A DNA stretch of 64,000 nucleotides from JAUVXJ01 sp034411995. GTDB taxonomy: Bacteria > Chloroflexota > Anaerolineae > UBA7937 > B3-Chlor. Below the pieces are notes generated by a model. The model did not search any database. It was given only the letters and a program-made list of their open reading frames with translations, and was not told the origin of the DNA. Of this stretch, positions 25,668-34,685 are shown one piece after another. Each line of letters begins with the position of its first letter. The first letter of the stretch is position 1. Location: positions 1 through 64,000 of the forward strand of contig DAOUME010000018.1 in NCBI GenBank assembly GCA_034411995.1, written 5' to 3'. The translations under genes and the position numbers were made by a program.

Positions 25668-27079
25668 AGCTGCGCGACCTGCTCCGTCCTATTCGTGTGC
25701 GCCTCACGCTGTGGTATGTCTTGCTCCTGGGTGTCGCGCTTGCCGTTTTTGGAGGGGCGCTCTACCTGGCGTTGAGCGTGACCTTGTATGACGACTTGGA
25801 CGACCTCCTCGTCAATGGCGCCATCCTGGTCATCAATTCCTTGCAGGTAGATGCCCAGAGAGGCGTGATCGCCGGACCGGAAGAGCCGCTCGCGTGGAGC
25901 GATCCCAGGCAAGGAGAACACCTCTGGCGCGTCGTGGACCGCGAGGGAAAGATCGTGGCCCAGGCCGGTGTGCAGGATCTGGGCGATCTGCCGCTCGACC
26001 CGACGGTCATCGCCCAGGCGCTGGCCGGGCAGGAGGTCTTTCAGACCGTCCGAGTCGGGGACAACTTGATCCGCGTCTACACCGCGCCCGCGATCCATAG
26101 CGGGCAGATCGTGGGGGTGGTGCAGCAAGGCGTGTCGATGGACGACATGTTACAGATCTTGAGTGCGTTCCGCTGGATTCTCCTGGTGGCCTTGCCATTG
26201 ACGCTGGCGCTGGCCAGTGGAGGGGGGCTTTTCGTGGCCGGTCGGGCTCTGCGGCCGGTGGATCAGATCACCCGCGCTGCCCAGACCATCGGTGCCCAGG
26301 ACCTCAGCCAGCGCCTGAACCTGGACCTGCCCGACGACGAACTGGGGCGACTGGCCCACACTTTCGATGCCATGATCGGCCGCCTGGACGAAGCTTTTCA
26401 CCGCCAACGCCGCTTTACCGCCGACGCCTCCCATGAGCTCCGCACACCCCTCACGATCATCAAGGGTGATCTGAGCGTGGCCCTGGCCCGGCCCCGCGAC
26501 GCCGACTATTATCATCGGGTCCTGGTCGAGGTGGACGAGGAGGTGGACCAGATGCGCCGCTTGATGGAACGGTTGCTGGCCCTGGCGCGTGCTGACGCCG
26601 AGGGCTTGTCGCTCCAGCGGCAAGCAACCGACCTGAGCGGCCTGCTGGCCGACCTGGTCGAGCAAGCGCGCCCCCTGGGCAAAGCCAAAGGGCTCGACCT
26701 GGTAGCGCGGATCGACCCCGGGCTGGCGGCCATGGTGGACCCCGATGCCGTGACCCAGGTCGTACTCAACCTGCTGGATAACGCCATCAAGTACACGCGC
26801 TCGGGCGAGGTGCGGCTGATAGCTTCCCGGACTGCGTCTGGTGACAAGGTGCGCATCGCCGTCAGCGACGGCGGGCCGGGCATTCCTGCCGAGCATTTAC
26901 CCCACATCTTTGACCGCTTCTACCGCGTGGACCCCGCTCGCGGCCGTGAACCGGGAGGTGCAGGATTGGGGCTGGCCATCGCGCGCGAGTTGATCCATGC
27001 CCATGGCGGTGAGATCACGGTTGACAGTGTCCTCGGCCGTGGGAGTACGTTCACTGTCAATCTGCCGGCCGAGCAGTAG
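25664..27079 (+). CDS. Sensor histidine kinase, HAMP-HisKA-HATPase type
   Basis: A 471-residue kinase starting at GTG that overlaps the regulator's stop. There are two membrane helices (about residues 13-38 and 168-194) flanking a periplasmic sensor of about 130 residues. A HAMP domain (ALRPVDQITRAAQTIGAQDL) follows, then HisKA with phospho-His257 in FTADASHELRTPLT. The ATPase domain has the N box LLDNAIKYT, G1 DGGPGIP, F box FDRFYRVD and G2 GAGLGLAI. It probably phosphorylates the adjacent regulator. The sensor is not a recognised ligand-binding family, and the neighbouring PepSY proteins may modulate it. Confidence 0.95.
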   Translation: MKLRDLLRPIRVRLTLWYVLLLGVALAVFGGALYLALSVTLYDDLDDLLVNGAILVINSLQVDAQRGVIAGPEEPLAWSDPRQGEHLWRVVDREGKIVAQAGVQDLGDLPLDPTVIAQALAGQEVFQTVRVGDNLIRVYTAPAIHSGQIVGVVQQGVSMDDMLQILSAFRWILLVALPLTLALASGGGLFVAGRALRPVDQITRAAQTIGAQDLSQRLNLDLPDDELGRLAHTFDAMIGRLDEAFHRQRRFTADASHELRTPLTIIKGDLSVALARPRDADYYHRVLVEVDEEVDQMRRLMERLLALARADAEGLSLQRQATDLSGLLADLVEQARPLGKAKGLDLVARIDPGLAAMVDPDAVTQVVLNLLDNAIKYTRSGEVRLIASRTASGDKVRIAVSDGGPGIPAEHLPHIFDRFYRVDPARGREPGGAGLGLAIARELIHAHGGEITVDSVLGRGSTFTVNLPAEQ

Positions 27080-27225
27080 CCAGGCTCTCGAGTCATTAGC
27101 AAGCCAACCTTTGTTAACAAGAAGCCCACCGAGCCCCAGGATTGTCTACAGACTCGACCGTTTACAGGCTCGGGCAGCATCGAGACCGCCGGACCCCTTC
27201 GATGAAACCCCTCTTGCCGGCCACC

Positions 27226-27254
27226 TTGACAAGGAATCGAACCAAGGGTATAAT
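27226..27254 (+). promoter_or_regulatory. Perfect-consensus sigma70-type promoter
   Basis: TTGACA (27226-27231), 17 bases, TATAAT (27249-27254), an exact consensus match. Transcription would start near 27261 and run through a leader of about 155 bases into the membrane protein gene at 27415. In the leader only a 15-codon frame (MYHNLC and onward, ATG near 27279) was seen. Confidence 0.85.
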
Positions 27255-27414
27255 GTGTCTTGGTACATCAGTCTTCTATGTATCACAACCTTTGTAGGAA
27301 CGGTGCACCGGTCATGGATGTGTGATGCCTGAACCGTGTAGAATAGCATGCAGCGTGGGCAGATCCCATCCGGCCTCCCGTGGCGCGCACAGTCCAAGTA
27401 AGTGAGAAAGCTAA

Positions 27415-28359
27415 GTGGACTTCAAAGACTGCTCCCCTATCCTGATCTTCTTTGGAGCCATCCTCCTGCTCGTCGGTGTGGCCATGGCCTTCACCGGACC
27501 GGTGGAGATGTATTGCTTCTATCTCTTCTCGGAGGGCGGCCGCTTTCACTACGAAGGCTTTGGATTCGGCTCCTTCATGTTCGCCAACATCGCGGCCCAG
27601 ATTGTGGGATACTACCTGATGGCCATGGTCGCCATCCCTCTTGGCTACGGGCACTTAAGGAGGCTCCGCTGGGCCAGAACGCTGGCGCTGACCGTGCTGG
27701 GGTTCTGGCTGGTGGCCGGGATACCACTCATTGTGGTCTTCCTGTTCGTACTGGTCACCTCCAAGGGAGTATCCCTGCTCACTGGTTCGATCACCATCCT
27801 GGGCCTGGCTCTGTCGTACGCCGTCGTGCCAGGGTTGCTCATCCGTTTCTACAGGAGCAGGGATGTGAGGCTCACCTTCGAGGCCCGAGACCCACGTTCC
27901 CCATGGATAGAGAGCGTTCCTCTGCCGGTGCTGGTGACCTGCTCGATCTTCGTCTTCACCATGGCTGTGCTCCACGTGCTGATCCTGTTCAACGGTGTCT
28001 TCCCCCTGCTCCACGTCCTGGTGTTCGGCTTGCAGGGCATTCTACTGATCGATGTCTCCATTCTAGTGCTGCTGGCTCTGACCTGGGGCATGCTCAGATT
28101 GAAGGTCTGGGCATGGTGGGGGTCGCTGCTCTACTGGAGTCTGCTCACGTTCTCCACGATCGCGGCGTTATCGAGGTCGAGCCTGCTTGATATCCTGTCG
28201 CGGATGAAGTTCGCTCCGCTGGAGATGGAGGCACTGGACGGGATACCCATGCACGGCGCCCACCTCGCAGCCTTAGTGGGCATACCGCTCCTCGTCACCC
28301 TCGGCCTCCTGGCCTACTCCAGGCGATACTTCCGCTCGCGGCGTGAGCGAGAGTCGTGA
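27415..28359 (+). CDS. Polytopic membrane protein, unknown function
   Basis: A 314-residue protein starting at GTG 27415. About eight hydrophobic helices are visible, for example ILIFFGAILLLVGVAMAF, LALTVLGFWLVAGIPLIVVF, LHVLVFGLQGILLIDVSIL and LAALVGIPLLVTLGLLAYS. Loops are short, apart from a basic cytoplasmic loop (FYRSRDVRLTFEARDPRSP). No transporter or enzyme signature was recognised. It has a strong promoter of its own and no co-directional neighbour. Confidence 0.75.
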   Translation: MDFKDCSPILIFFGAILLLVGVAMAFTGPVEMYCFYLFSEGGRFHYEGFGFGSFMFANIAAQIVGYYLMAMVAIPLGYGHLRRLRWARTLALTVLGFWLVAGIPLIVVFLFVLVTSKGVSLLTGSITILGLALSYAVVPGLLIRFYRSRDVRLTFEARDPRSPWIESVPLPVLVTCSIFVFTMAVLHVLILFNGVFPLLHVLVFGLQGILLIDVSILVLLALTWGMLRLKVWAWWGSLLYWSLLTFSTIAALSRSSLLDILSRMKFAPLEMEALDGIPMHGAHLAALVGIPLLVTLGLLAYSRRYFRSRRERES

Positions 28360-28488
28360 GGTCCGGGGACCAGCAACGAAGCCCGATGGCATGATACCAT
28401 CTCATAACGGCGCTGAAGACTCTCGCAAGAGCGCAAAGGGCAGGTCTCTTGGATCGGTCCGCCGGGTCGGACGGCGCTGCACCGGGGA

Positions 28489-29187
28489 CTAGTAGTGCTT
28501 GAAGACGATGTTCGTGATCTGGCCCATGGTGGCGCAGCCAGCATAGTGGATCAGCAACGGTTCAGACAGGGGGACAGGGTCGTCGGCGCTCTCCACCACC
28601 TGAAGCACGAAGTCCGTCTCGACGCTGGGGTCCTCGCCGTAGTAGGTGAACTTGAACTCGCCGGGCTGCCAAACCAGCTCAGGGTCGCCACTGATGGCAT
28701 GTTCCGTGTTGTTCCAGTACTGCCACTGGACAGTGACGCCGTTCAGCGGGTTGCCATCAGCGTCTCTCACCCAGCCCTGGAGGTAGGGGTGTGCGCACTG
28801 CAACTCCTCTACTCTGCTTCCCTCCACGTAGAAGAAGGCGAACTGAGGGGTTGGAGTCGGCGGTGGTGGTGGGGGTTGCTGGGAAGGCGTAGCTGTCGCT
28901 GACGCCGCAGGACTGGAGGCAGACCTTCGAGGCGTGGGTGTGGCGGTAAAGACGGAGTAGCTCGGTGCGGGCGATGGAGAAACCGGTGTCCTCCTGGCGA
29001 TGGGGCCCACGCCCAGCGAGGGCGTAGCCACCGTGGTTGGCCCACCGGTCGGTCCGGCAAAGAGATCACGACCCTCCCTGGCTGGGATGATGACCATCAC
29101 CGTGAGGATCAGCCCACAGCAGAACGCCAGTAGCGAGCCGGCGATGATGCCGCCAATGGTCAGGACGAGCTTGGATCTGGATTCCAT
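28489..29187 (-). CDS. Membrane-anchored protein with Pro/Thr-rich linker
   Basis: A 232-residue protein. An N-terminal helix (LTIGGIIAGSLLAFCCGLILTVMV) anchors it with the C-terminus outside. A long Pro/Ser/Thr linker (residues 45-115, ending in a run of prolines) leads to a small beta-rich domain (CAHPYLQGWVRDADGNPLNG, WQYWNNTEHAISGDPEL). This domain resembles carboxypeptidase-regulatory or surface Ig-like folds. Similar Chloroflexota surface proteins are common and uncharacterised. It starts 8 bases after the TPR protein gene and is probably co-transcribed with it. Confidence 0.7.
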   Translation of the reverse strand: MESRSKLVLTIGGIIAGSLLAFCCGLILTVMVIIPAREGRDLFAGPTGGPTTVATPSLGVGPIARRTPVSPSPAPSYSVFTATPTPRRSASSPAASATATPSQQPPPPPPTPTPQFAFFYVEGSRVEELQCAHPYLQGWVRDADGNPLNGVTVQWQYWNNTEHAISGDPELVWQPGEFKFTYYGEDPSVETDFVLQVVESADDPVPLSEPLLIHYAGCATMGQITNIVFKHY

Positions 29188-29195
29188 GTTCTACC

Positions 29196-29954
29196 TCAGA
29201 ATGTCCCAGATAGACGTAACAGTGCTGCCAGAATCAGGACCAAGAGCAGGACTGACAGGAGCACACAAAGGAAGACCATCGGAAAACTGATTGGGGGTTC
29301 TGCCCTCTTCTCCTCTCGCCGCGTGGACTCCGTCACGAGTTGTACCCTGGCGGTCGGGCCCGCGACACTGAGCTCGCTCGGGACCCTGGGCGGTGTGGGG
29401 GGTGCTTCCCTGAGAGTCATCACTTTGGGCTGACTGGCCTTGAGGTGATCTATCGCTTCTTTGGCCTCCCTGATCTTCCGGGCTGTGCTCTGCCCAGTGC
29501 CCAATTGCCTTCTCTGGGTTCTCAGGTGGTGCAGACCTTGTCTGGCCACTTCGTGATGGGGGTTGATGGCCAGCACGCTTTCCAGACAGACGATGCGCTC
29601 CTCGATCCCCGTGGACACGCCACTGAGCCACAACCAGGCCTTCTCGTTGCGGTCGTCCAGGTCGATCACCTGATAGAGCAGCTCTCTGGCCTCCTGCAAT
29701 CTGTTCTCTTTGACCGCGTCGACACCGGCCCTCAGCAGCCTGGAGACCACCGACCGTGGGTCGTAGCCTTCGTAGCGGCATCGACATGGCGGCGTCAGGC
29801 ACTCTTCCAGGGGCAAGGCCGGCGCCGTCAGGGGGTCGAAGATGCGTCCCTGCATGGCGCGACAGGCGCGACAGGCGTCTGGGCGTGCCACATACAGCAC
29901 CTTCAGCCCCTGCTGGGCCAGATTGACAGGCATCTCCTGGACGTTCTCGGCCAT
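29196..29954 (-). CDS. TPR-containing protein with Cys-rich N-terminus and C-terminal membrane helix
   Basis: A 252-residue protein. The N-terminal part has Cys pairs (ARPDACRACRAMQGRIFDP, then CLTPPCRCRYEGYDPRS) suggesting a metal- or disulphide-bound module. A TPR-like region (about 65-140, AVKENRLQEARELLYQVIDL, then WLWLSGVSTGIEERIVCLES) follows, then a charged linker. A C-terminal helix (MVFLCVLLSVLLLVLILAAL) ends near the last residue, so it may be tail-anchored. The WLWLSG-type TPR is frequent in Chloroflexota. It is read from the promoter at 29990-30018. Confidence 0.75.
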   Translation of the reverse strand: MAENVQEMPVNLAQQGLKVLYVARPDACRACRAMQGRIFDPLTAPALPLEECLTPPCRCRYEGYDPRSVVSRLLRAGVDAVKENRLQEARELLYQVIDLDDRNEKAWLWLSGVSTGIEERIVCLESVLAINPHHEVARQGLHHLRTQRRQLGTGQSTARKIREAKEAIDHLKASQPKVMTLREAPPTPPRVPSELSVAGPTARVQLVTESTRREEKRAEPPISFPMVFLCVLLSVLLLVLILAALLRLSGTF

Positions 29955-29989
29955 CCGCCCTCGATGCTCCTCCCCCGCACTGTGGTGTC

Positions 29990-30018
29990 ATTATACCTGG
30001 GTGCGGGGCCTTGGGCAA
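29990..30018 (-). promoter_or_regulatory. Promoter of the TPR / Pro-rich protein operon
   Basis: On the minus strand TTGCCC (30013-30018), 17 bases, TATAAT (29990-29995), some 40 bases before the ATG at 29954. The remaining sequence between 30019 and 30231 holds no gene that I can support. Confidence 0.7.
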
Positions 30019-30231
30019 GACCTGGTATGCACTTCGGTAGCGCTTCATTTGGGCGGACACGGACCTCCTGGCCGAAAACCCAGTGCGCGTCGCATGGGGC
30101 GCGTTTCTCCGCTGGAAGCAGGCTGGTCCTGGGGGCCGGCGCTGCGGTTGGTGAGATAGCTGGGGGGATCGCCCAGGAGGAGGAGTACAAATCGCGGAAG
30201 GATCTGGCGGCGTCGAGGGTCTGCGCTGCGT

Positions 30232-31593
30232 TCATACGCCAGGGGGCAGAAGGGCTATTCCCTGTAGTGCGTCCTGGAGGGGACTCACCAGCAGGCCAGG
30301 GGCGACCCCGAGGAGCAAACACAGGCCCGCCAGCGAGAGGATGACCACGGTGACCACCAGTGGTTCTCTCTCCGTGTCTGTTTCTGAGGAGCCTCCGAAC
30401 ATCACGGGCCATGATCGCAGATACCCCAGTACCACGCCCAGGCCGGATAGCACCAGAGTGCCCAGGAACAGAGCATCGGACCCGGTGAGGGATCTGTAGA
30501 CCAGCCAACGGGTGGCGAAGCCGTTGAAGAGGGGGAAGCCCCCCAGGGCCAGGCCGCCCGCGATGTAGCCGAGTGTGCCTCCCGGTGTCCGTCTCAGGGC
30601 CTCTCGCAGCGTGGATGTGGTGTCTCGCTTCAAATGGGAACCCAGAGCACCCAAACTCATGGCCACCAGGAGCACGATCAAGGACCGGTTCACCGAGTGA
30701 GCTAGGGCGGCGGTGATGCCGGGAAGCGATCCCGTCCCCAGACCCACCAGCACAAAACCCATGTCGCTGATGGCGGCGTAGGCCAGCAGGCGGCCCGGCT
30801 GACGCGATCCGAAGGCAAACAGGCCGCCGATCAGGGCCGTCAGCACGCCGGCGGTGGAGATCACGGACAAGGTGGGTGCGTCGGTAGTCAGCCAGGGGTT
30901 GTCTACCAACACGCCGATCATGAGGGCTAGATTCGCCTGGCTGAAGACGCAGATCAGCAGCGCTCCCGCCATCGGTGGGGCGCCCTGCACAGCCATGGGC
31001 AGCCAGGAGTGAAAGGGCGCCGCTGCCAGCAGCACCCCAAAGCCCAGGGATAGGGCGATCACTGAGAATCGAATTAGGAGCCCATTCTCTGGATGCAAGG
31101 CGAAGCTCTCGAAGAGCCAGGGCAGGAGAAGCAAGCATGGCGCCGCCAGCACCTGAGGAATCAGGTATCCCAAAGCTGCCCTCGTCGGCGCGGGGCGCCT
31201 GCCGTGGATCATGAACACGAAGATCAGTGCCGCCATCTCCATGAGGAACACGGCGATGAGGAAGGTGCGAATGAGCATCGCTCCGCTGATGAAACCCAGA
31301 ATAGCCAGCAGGCAGGCGCAGAACGCCCACCCCTGGGGGACCCGCCAGGTGTAGGCGATCATCAGGCCAGACAAGACGTAGAAGAGGAGTAGAAGAAATC
31401 GGCCAAGGTTATCCAGAATCAGTTCGCGTCCCAGGAGGTACCCTGTCTGACCCAGGGGGGTGCGGGCACAGATACCTATCAGCGCCAGGATCGCGGCCAG
31501 GCAGATGACGACGGCCACGCTCCAGTAGCGTCTCAGCAAGTAGACGGGGGCCGCGGCAGCCAGCGGGAGGAAGATAAGCAGGGGTAGATTCAT
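30232..31593 (-). CDS. Proton-translocating membrane subunit (HyfF/NuoN-like)
   Basis: A 453-residue protein of the antiporter-like family shared by respiratory complex I, group 4 hydrogenases and Mrp antiporters. About 13-14 helices are visible. LMEMAALIFVFMI carries the transmembrane Glu expected in helix 5. APFHSWLPMAVQGAPPMAGALL is the discontinuous-helix signature, and LAYAAISDMGFVLVGLG follows. It is the last gene of a three-gene operon and overlaps the preceding gene by four bases. No catalytic hydrogenase or NADH-oxidising subunit is nearby. Confidence 0.85.
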   Translation of the reverse strand: MNLPLLIFLPLAAAAPVYLLRRYWSVAVVICLAAILALIGICARTPLGQTGYLLGRELILDNLGRFLLLLFYVLSGLMIAYTWRVPQGWAFCACLLAILGFISGAMLIRTFLIAVFLMEMAALIFVFMIHGRRPAPTRAALGYLIPQVLAAPCLLLLPWLFESFALHPENGLLIRFSVIALSLGFGVLLAAAPFHSWLPMAVQGAPPMAGALLICVFSQANLALMIGVLVDNPWLTTDAPTLSVISTAGVLTALIGGLFAFGSRQPGRLLAYAAISDMGFVLVGLGTGSLPGITAALAHSVNRSLIVLLVAMSLGALGSHLKRDTTSTLREALRRTPGGTLGYIAGGLALGGFPLFNGFATRWLVYRSLTGSDALFLGTLVLSGLGVVLGYLRSWPVMFGGSSETDTEREPLVVTVVILSLAGLCLLLGVAPGLLVSPLQDALQGIALLPPGV

Positions 31594-32255
31594 GCCTGGT
31601 CGTCCTCGGCGGGGAAGGCTGTCTGAGTTGCGGTGAGGTAGGCCACGGCCAGAGCGATGAGGAGATTGACCATGCCTATCAGCGCAGCCACACTAAGACT
31701 CTGTTCGAAAGTGGACAAGAGGATGCCGAAACCTGCCTCGAAAGTCAGAAGGCCGAGGCCGACCTTGAAGGGATCCCTGGCCAGGACGACGATGAGGAGC
31801 CCAACGCCCAGCAGCCAGTAACAGGCCTCGGAGATCCCGTATGGGTGGTCGACGAAGGGGTGTCTGTTGCCCAAGGCGTAGCTGACTACCGCAGCCAGCA
31901 CGACCACCAGAAGCCGGAACCACAGATTCATGGAGAAGCCATCACGCCCGGCCAGGATCAATCCGCCGGGCCCGTGGTCTTCTGCCCTCTCCTGCCCCCG
32001 GTGCATGTGCTGGGCCGTCAGATAGAGGATCACGCAGGCCATACTGCCGATGATCACCTTGATCAGCGCCACCCTGAGGGGGATGACCCTGGCCAGAAGC
32101 ACGCCTACCAGTACGAACTGGGCCATCAAGGCCCACAGATTCAGCCTCCAATCCTCGAGGATCATGATCACTGCGCCGGTGATCAGCAGGCCCAGCATCA
32201 GCTCCAGGTGGGAGAGCGAGACAAGCGCAGTGAGAAGGTCCTGTAAGGCATCCAT
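31590..32255 (-). CDS. HyfE-like hydrogenase-4 membrane subunit
   Basis: A 221-residue protein with six to seven helices, matching the length and plan of HyfE (NuoK/MrpC-related). Visible helices include HLELMLGLLITGAVIMIL, LVVVLAAVVSYALG and ACYWLLGVGLLIVVLARDP. The LLTFEAGFGILLSTFEQS segment sits where the family carries conserved acidic residues. It lies 9 bases after the first antiporter-like gene. Assignment rests on position between two antiporter-like genes as well as sequence. Confidence 0.7.
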   Translation of the reverse strand: MDALQDLLTALVSLSHLELMLGLLITGAVIMILEDWRLNLWALMAQFVLVGVLLARVIPLRVALIKVIIGSMACVILYLTAQHMHRGQERAEDHGPGGLILAGRDGFSMNLWFRLLVVVLAAVVSYALGNRHPFVDHPYGISEACYWLLGVGLLIVVLARDPFKVGLGLLTFEAGFGILLSTFEQSLSVAALIGMVNLLIALAVAYLTATQTAFPAEDDQA

Positions 32256-32264
32256 TTCGATCTC

Positions 32265-33956
32265 TCAACTGGTCAGAAGCAGGAGGGCCACCAGAGTCGC
32301 GAATACCAGTATCCAGCCAGTAGAATGCGTCTCCTCGAAGAAACTGGCCACCAGTTCGAGGATGGAGGCGGCCCGTTGCCCGCTCCAGTCCAACGCGCTG
32401 AAGAGCCAGTCCATCCTGGCGACTGACTGGACCGTCTCCAGGGAGATGCCCGCGCGCTCCACGATGACCTTCCCTCTGCGGTACATCAGGTATCCGGCGG
32501 CCAGGGACAGGAGCGTGGCCGCCAACTGGACCGATAGTAGAGGCGTCGCCGGCGAGTAGACCAGGCTGGGCAGGTCCGGCCACGCCGCCAGCGTACTCTG
32601 AGCTCCCACCACCAGGCCGAGCAGGGGAGGATGGAGGCCGAAGACGACCAGTGCGATGGCCAGAACGGTCATGCTTACCAGCACCACAGGCCTCATCACG
32701 CGTCGATCACCGTCCTGTTTGGGCTGTTCCAGGCCCATCTTGAGGAGGGGCGCCACGAGGAAACCGTTGGCCAGCAGGCTGAGCAGGACCAGGGGAGCGA
32801 GATGGGACTCCACCAGGGACTGGTATAGCAGTTGCCTGGCCACGAAACCAATGGTGAGAGGCGTGCCTGCCAGAGCCGCGACAGACACCAGCACGCAGCA
32901 GCGTTTCCACAGTCCGTGGGTGCGCGCCAGGGGGCCATCGGCCGCGGCTTCGCTCAGGAGGAGCAGGGTGAGAGCAAGGGCCAGGGCAACTGTCTGTGAC
33001 GTTATGATGGCAGCAGAGTAGGGTGCAGTGAGGGCAGCGGCCAGGGCTACGTAGCCCACCTGGTTCAAGACGATGAAGGGCATCATGCTTTCCAGACGTT
33101 TCTCGAACCACAGGGGAAAGGGGCTGAGAAAGACCGATACGCTGCCCAGGACGAGGGTCAGTTCCCGGATGGGCAGCGAGGTTGCCGCCGTGAGGCTGAG
33201 AGCGCGAGCCAGCAAGTACCCACCGACGAGCACCGGGACCACGTGCCACAGGATCAGGTTGGGGAGCCTCATCCGCATGCTCAAGGGCAGGTCTACGAAC
33301 GCCGGATATACGCCGAGACGCAGCAAGCCGGCCAGGATTATCAGGGAGACGACCTGCGTGGGCAAGGGAGTGGCCTGAAGAGCGAAGGTCTCCCCGCGTG
33401 TCTGAAGAAAGAGGAGGGCTCCCAGCAGAGCCACTCCTGCCAGGTAGTTGATGCCCAGCAGTCTGAGCCCTGTTCGCGAAGCTGTCTGCCCATCGCTAGC
33501 CTGAGCAGTCAATACGAGCAGGCCCAGATCGAGGAGCGCCCAGCCGAGACAGAGGGTGACCAGATTGGCCGAGAGGATGGTGCTGAACGTGCCAGCCAGC
33601 GCCAGGAAGATCGCAGCAAGGTTCTGGCTGTGCCCTCCGTTGGAATCGATGGAGGCATAGGCGGAGAGAAGGGCTGTCACCGCGATGGCGGCGGTGAGCG
33701 ACACCAGCCCCAGTGACAGGCCATCGGCGCGCAGGCTCAACTCCACTCCGAACAGCGAGGCAGGGCGCCAGAAGGCACTGGTCTGCACGATGGGCTGGTC
33801 CCAGTAGAGCAGCAGGCAGGAGACGAGGGAGCCGACCGCCACGATGAGGCCCAGGATGTGGCCGGTCTTGATACTGACTATCCTGGCCCCCACTCCCAGG
33901 ACGAGTGCTCCCAGGATGAGGAAGACTACAGGAAAGAGGGGGGTCATGAGAGGCAT
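32265..33956 (-). CDS. Proton-translocating membrane subunit (HyfB/NuoM-like), first gene of the operon
   Basis: A 563-residue polytopic protein. The start at 33956 is chosen because GGAGCG stands ahead of it and the predicted transcription start is near 33981. The antiporter-like core shows LSLRADGLSLGLVSLTAAIAV and MMPFIVLNQVGYVALA. The helix that usually reads W-E-L-M reads GWALLDLGLL, so the key Glu is replaced by Ala and an Asp lies three residues on. An extra C-terminal amphipathic extension ends in a final helix. This is the membrane arm of an unknown complex. Confidence 0.82.
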   Translation of the reverse strand: MPLMTPLFPVVFLILGALVLGVGARIVSIKTGHILGLIVAVGSLVSCLLLYWDQPIVQTSAFWRPASLFGVELSLRADGLSLGLVSLTAAIAVTALLSAYASIDSNGGHSQNLAAIFLALAGTFSTILSANLVTLCLGWALLDLGLLVLTAQASDGQTASRTGLRLLGINYLAGVALLGALLFLQTRGETFALQATPLPTQVVSLIILAGLLRLGVYPAFVDLPLSMRMRLPNLILWHVVPVLVGGYLLARALSLTAATSLPIRELTLVLGSVSVFLSPFPLWFEKRLESMMPFIVLNQVGYVALAAALTAPYSAAIITSQTVALALALTLLLLSEAAADGPLARTHGLWKRCCVLVSVAALAGTPLTIGFVARQLLYQSLVESHLAPLVLLSLLANGFLVAPLLKMGLEQPKQDGDRRVMRPVVLVSMTVLAIALVVFGLHPPLLGLVVGAQSTLAAWPDLPSLVYSPATPLLSVQLAATLLSLAAGYLMYRRGKVIVERAGISLETVQSVARMDWLFSALDWSGQRAASILELVASFFEETHSTGWILVFATLVALLLLTS

Positions 33957-33987
33957 TGTCGCTCCTGCGGCGGATTGATCGGAGCCA

Positions 33988-34016
33988 ATTTTAGGACAGG
34001 TCGCGGCCTTTGTCAA
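33988..34016 (-). promoter_or_regulatory. Promoter of the antiporter-like operon
   Basis: On the minus strand TTGACA (34011-34016), 17 bases, TAAAAT (33988-33993). The remainder of 34017-34219 holds no gene that I can support. Confidence 0.75.
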
Positions 34017-34219
34017 CGGTGGGAAAGGGATGGTCCCGACGTGGGGAAGGCAGGCACGCCGCAGGCCGCTACGAGGTCCGAGATTAGTGTGTGCCTGGCC
34101 TGGAAGATCAGAGGTAGTCCTTCGGGACCCACTCCGCGAGAGATGCCTGGCTCCCCGCCGTGGAGTCTCCAGACACAGGCCTCCGGCCTTTCCACCAGGA
34201 GACGCGGGTCAGGCTCGTC

Positions 34220-34663
34220 TCAGAAGAACTTGCACATTTGGCACATGTCCACGCCGTGCAGATCGCGACGCAGGATGCCCTCTACCATATAGCCCTGCTT
34301 CTGGTAGAATTCCTGGGCTTCGGAGTTCCAGTACGTCTTGAGGCTCACTTTATGACACCCCTCACGACGGCAGATTTCCTCCGTCTTGGCCATGAGAGCC
34401 CGGGCTATGCCCTCGCCTCGGCGATCGGCGGCAGTGATGATCTGAGTCACCTTGGCCAGGCCCGCCTTGATCTTGAACACTACTGCGCCTACGACCCGGC
34501 CCTCGTCGCGGGCAGCGAGCGCAAAGCGCTGCTGGTCCCACATCTCTGCGTCCTGGCGGCCGAACATGCGCTCGTTTACGGGCTTCCATTCCCTTTGGAG
34601 GAAGTCTTCTATCTCCTCCCACCGTACTTCGCCGATCTCGAACTGCTTCTCTTCGTCATTCAC
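34220..34663 (-). CDS. GNAT-family N-acetyltransferase
   Basis: A 147-residue enzyme that would transfer an acetyl group from acetyl-CoA to an amine. The acetyl-CoA loop is ITAADRRGEGIARALM (Q/R-x-x-G-x-G/A type) near residues 88-103, followed by AQEFYQKQGYMVEGILRRD, the usual beta5-alpha4 region. The end DLHGVDMCQMCKFF is Cys-rich. The substrate is unknown. It lies 22 bases downstream of tlyA and may be co-transcribed with it. Confidence 0.85.
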   Translation of the reverse strand: MNDEEKQFEIGEVRWEEIEDFLQREWKPVNERMFGRQDAEMWDQQRFALAARDEGRVVGAVVFKIKAGLAKVTQIITAADRRGEGIARALMAKTEEICRREGCHKVSLKTYWNSEAQEFYQKQGYMVEGILRRDLHGVDMCQMCKFF

Positions 34664-34685
34664 AGATTTGAGCCTCGCTCCGCTG

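Noticed and set aside
29903..31330. 475-codon minus-strand frame overlapping the HyfF-like gene
   Set aside because: It is an alternative frame of the membrane subunit gene with Arg/Gly/Pro-rich composition; the annotated frame has clear helices and motifs.
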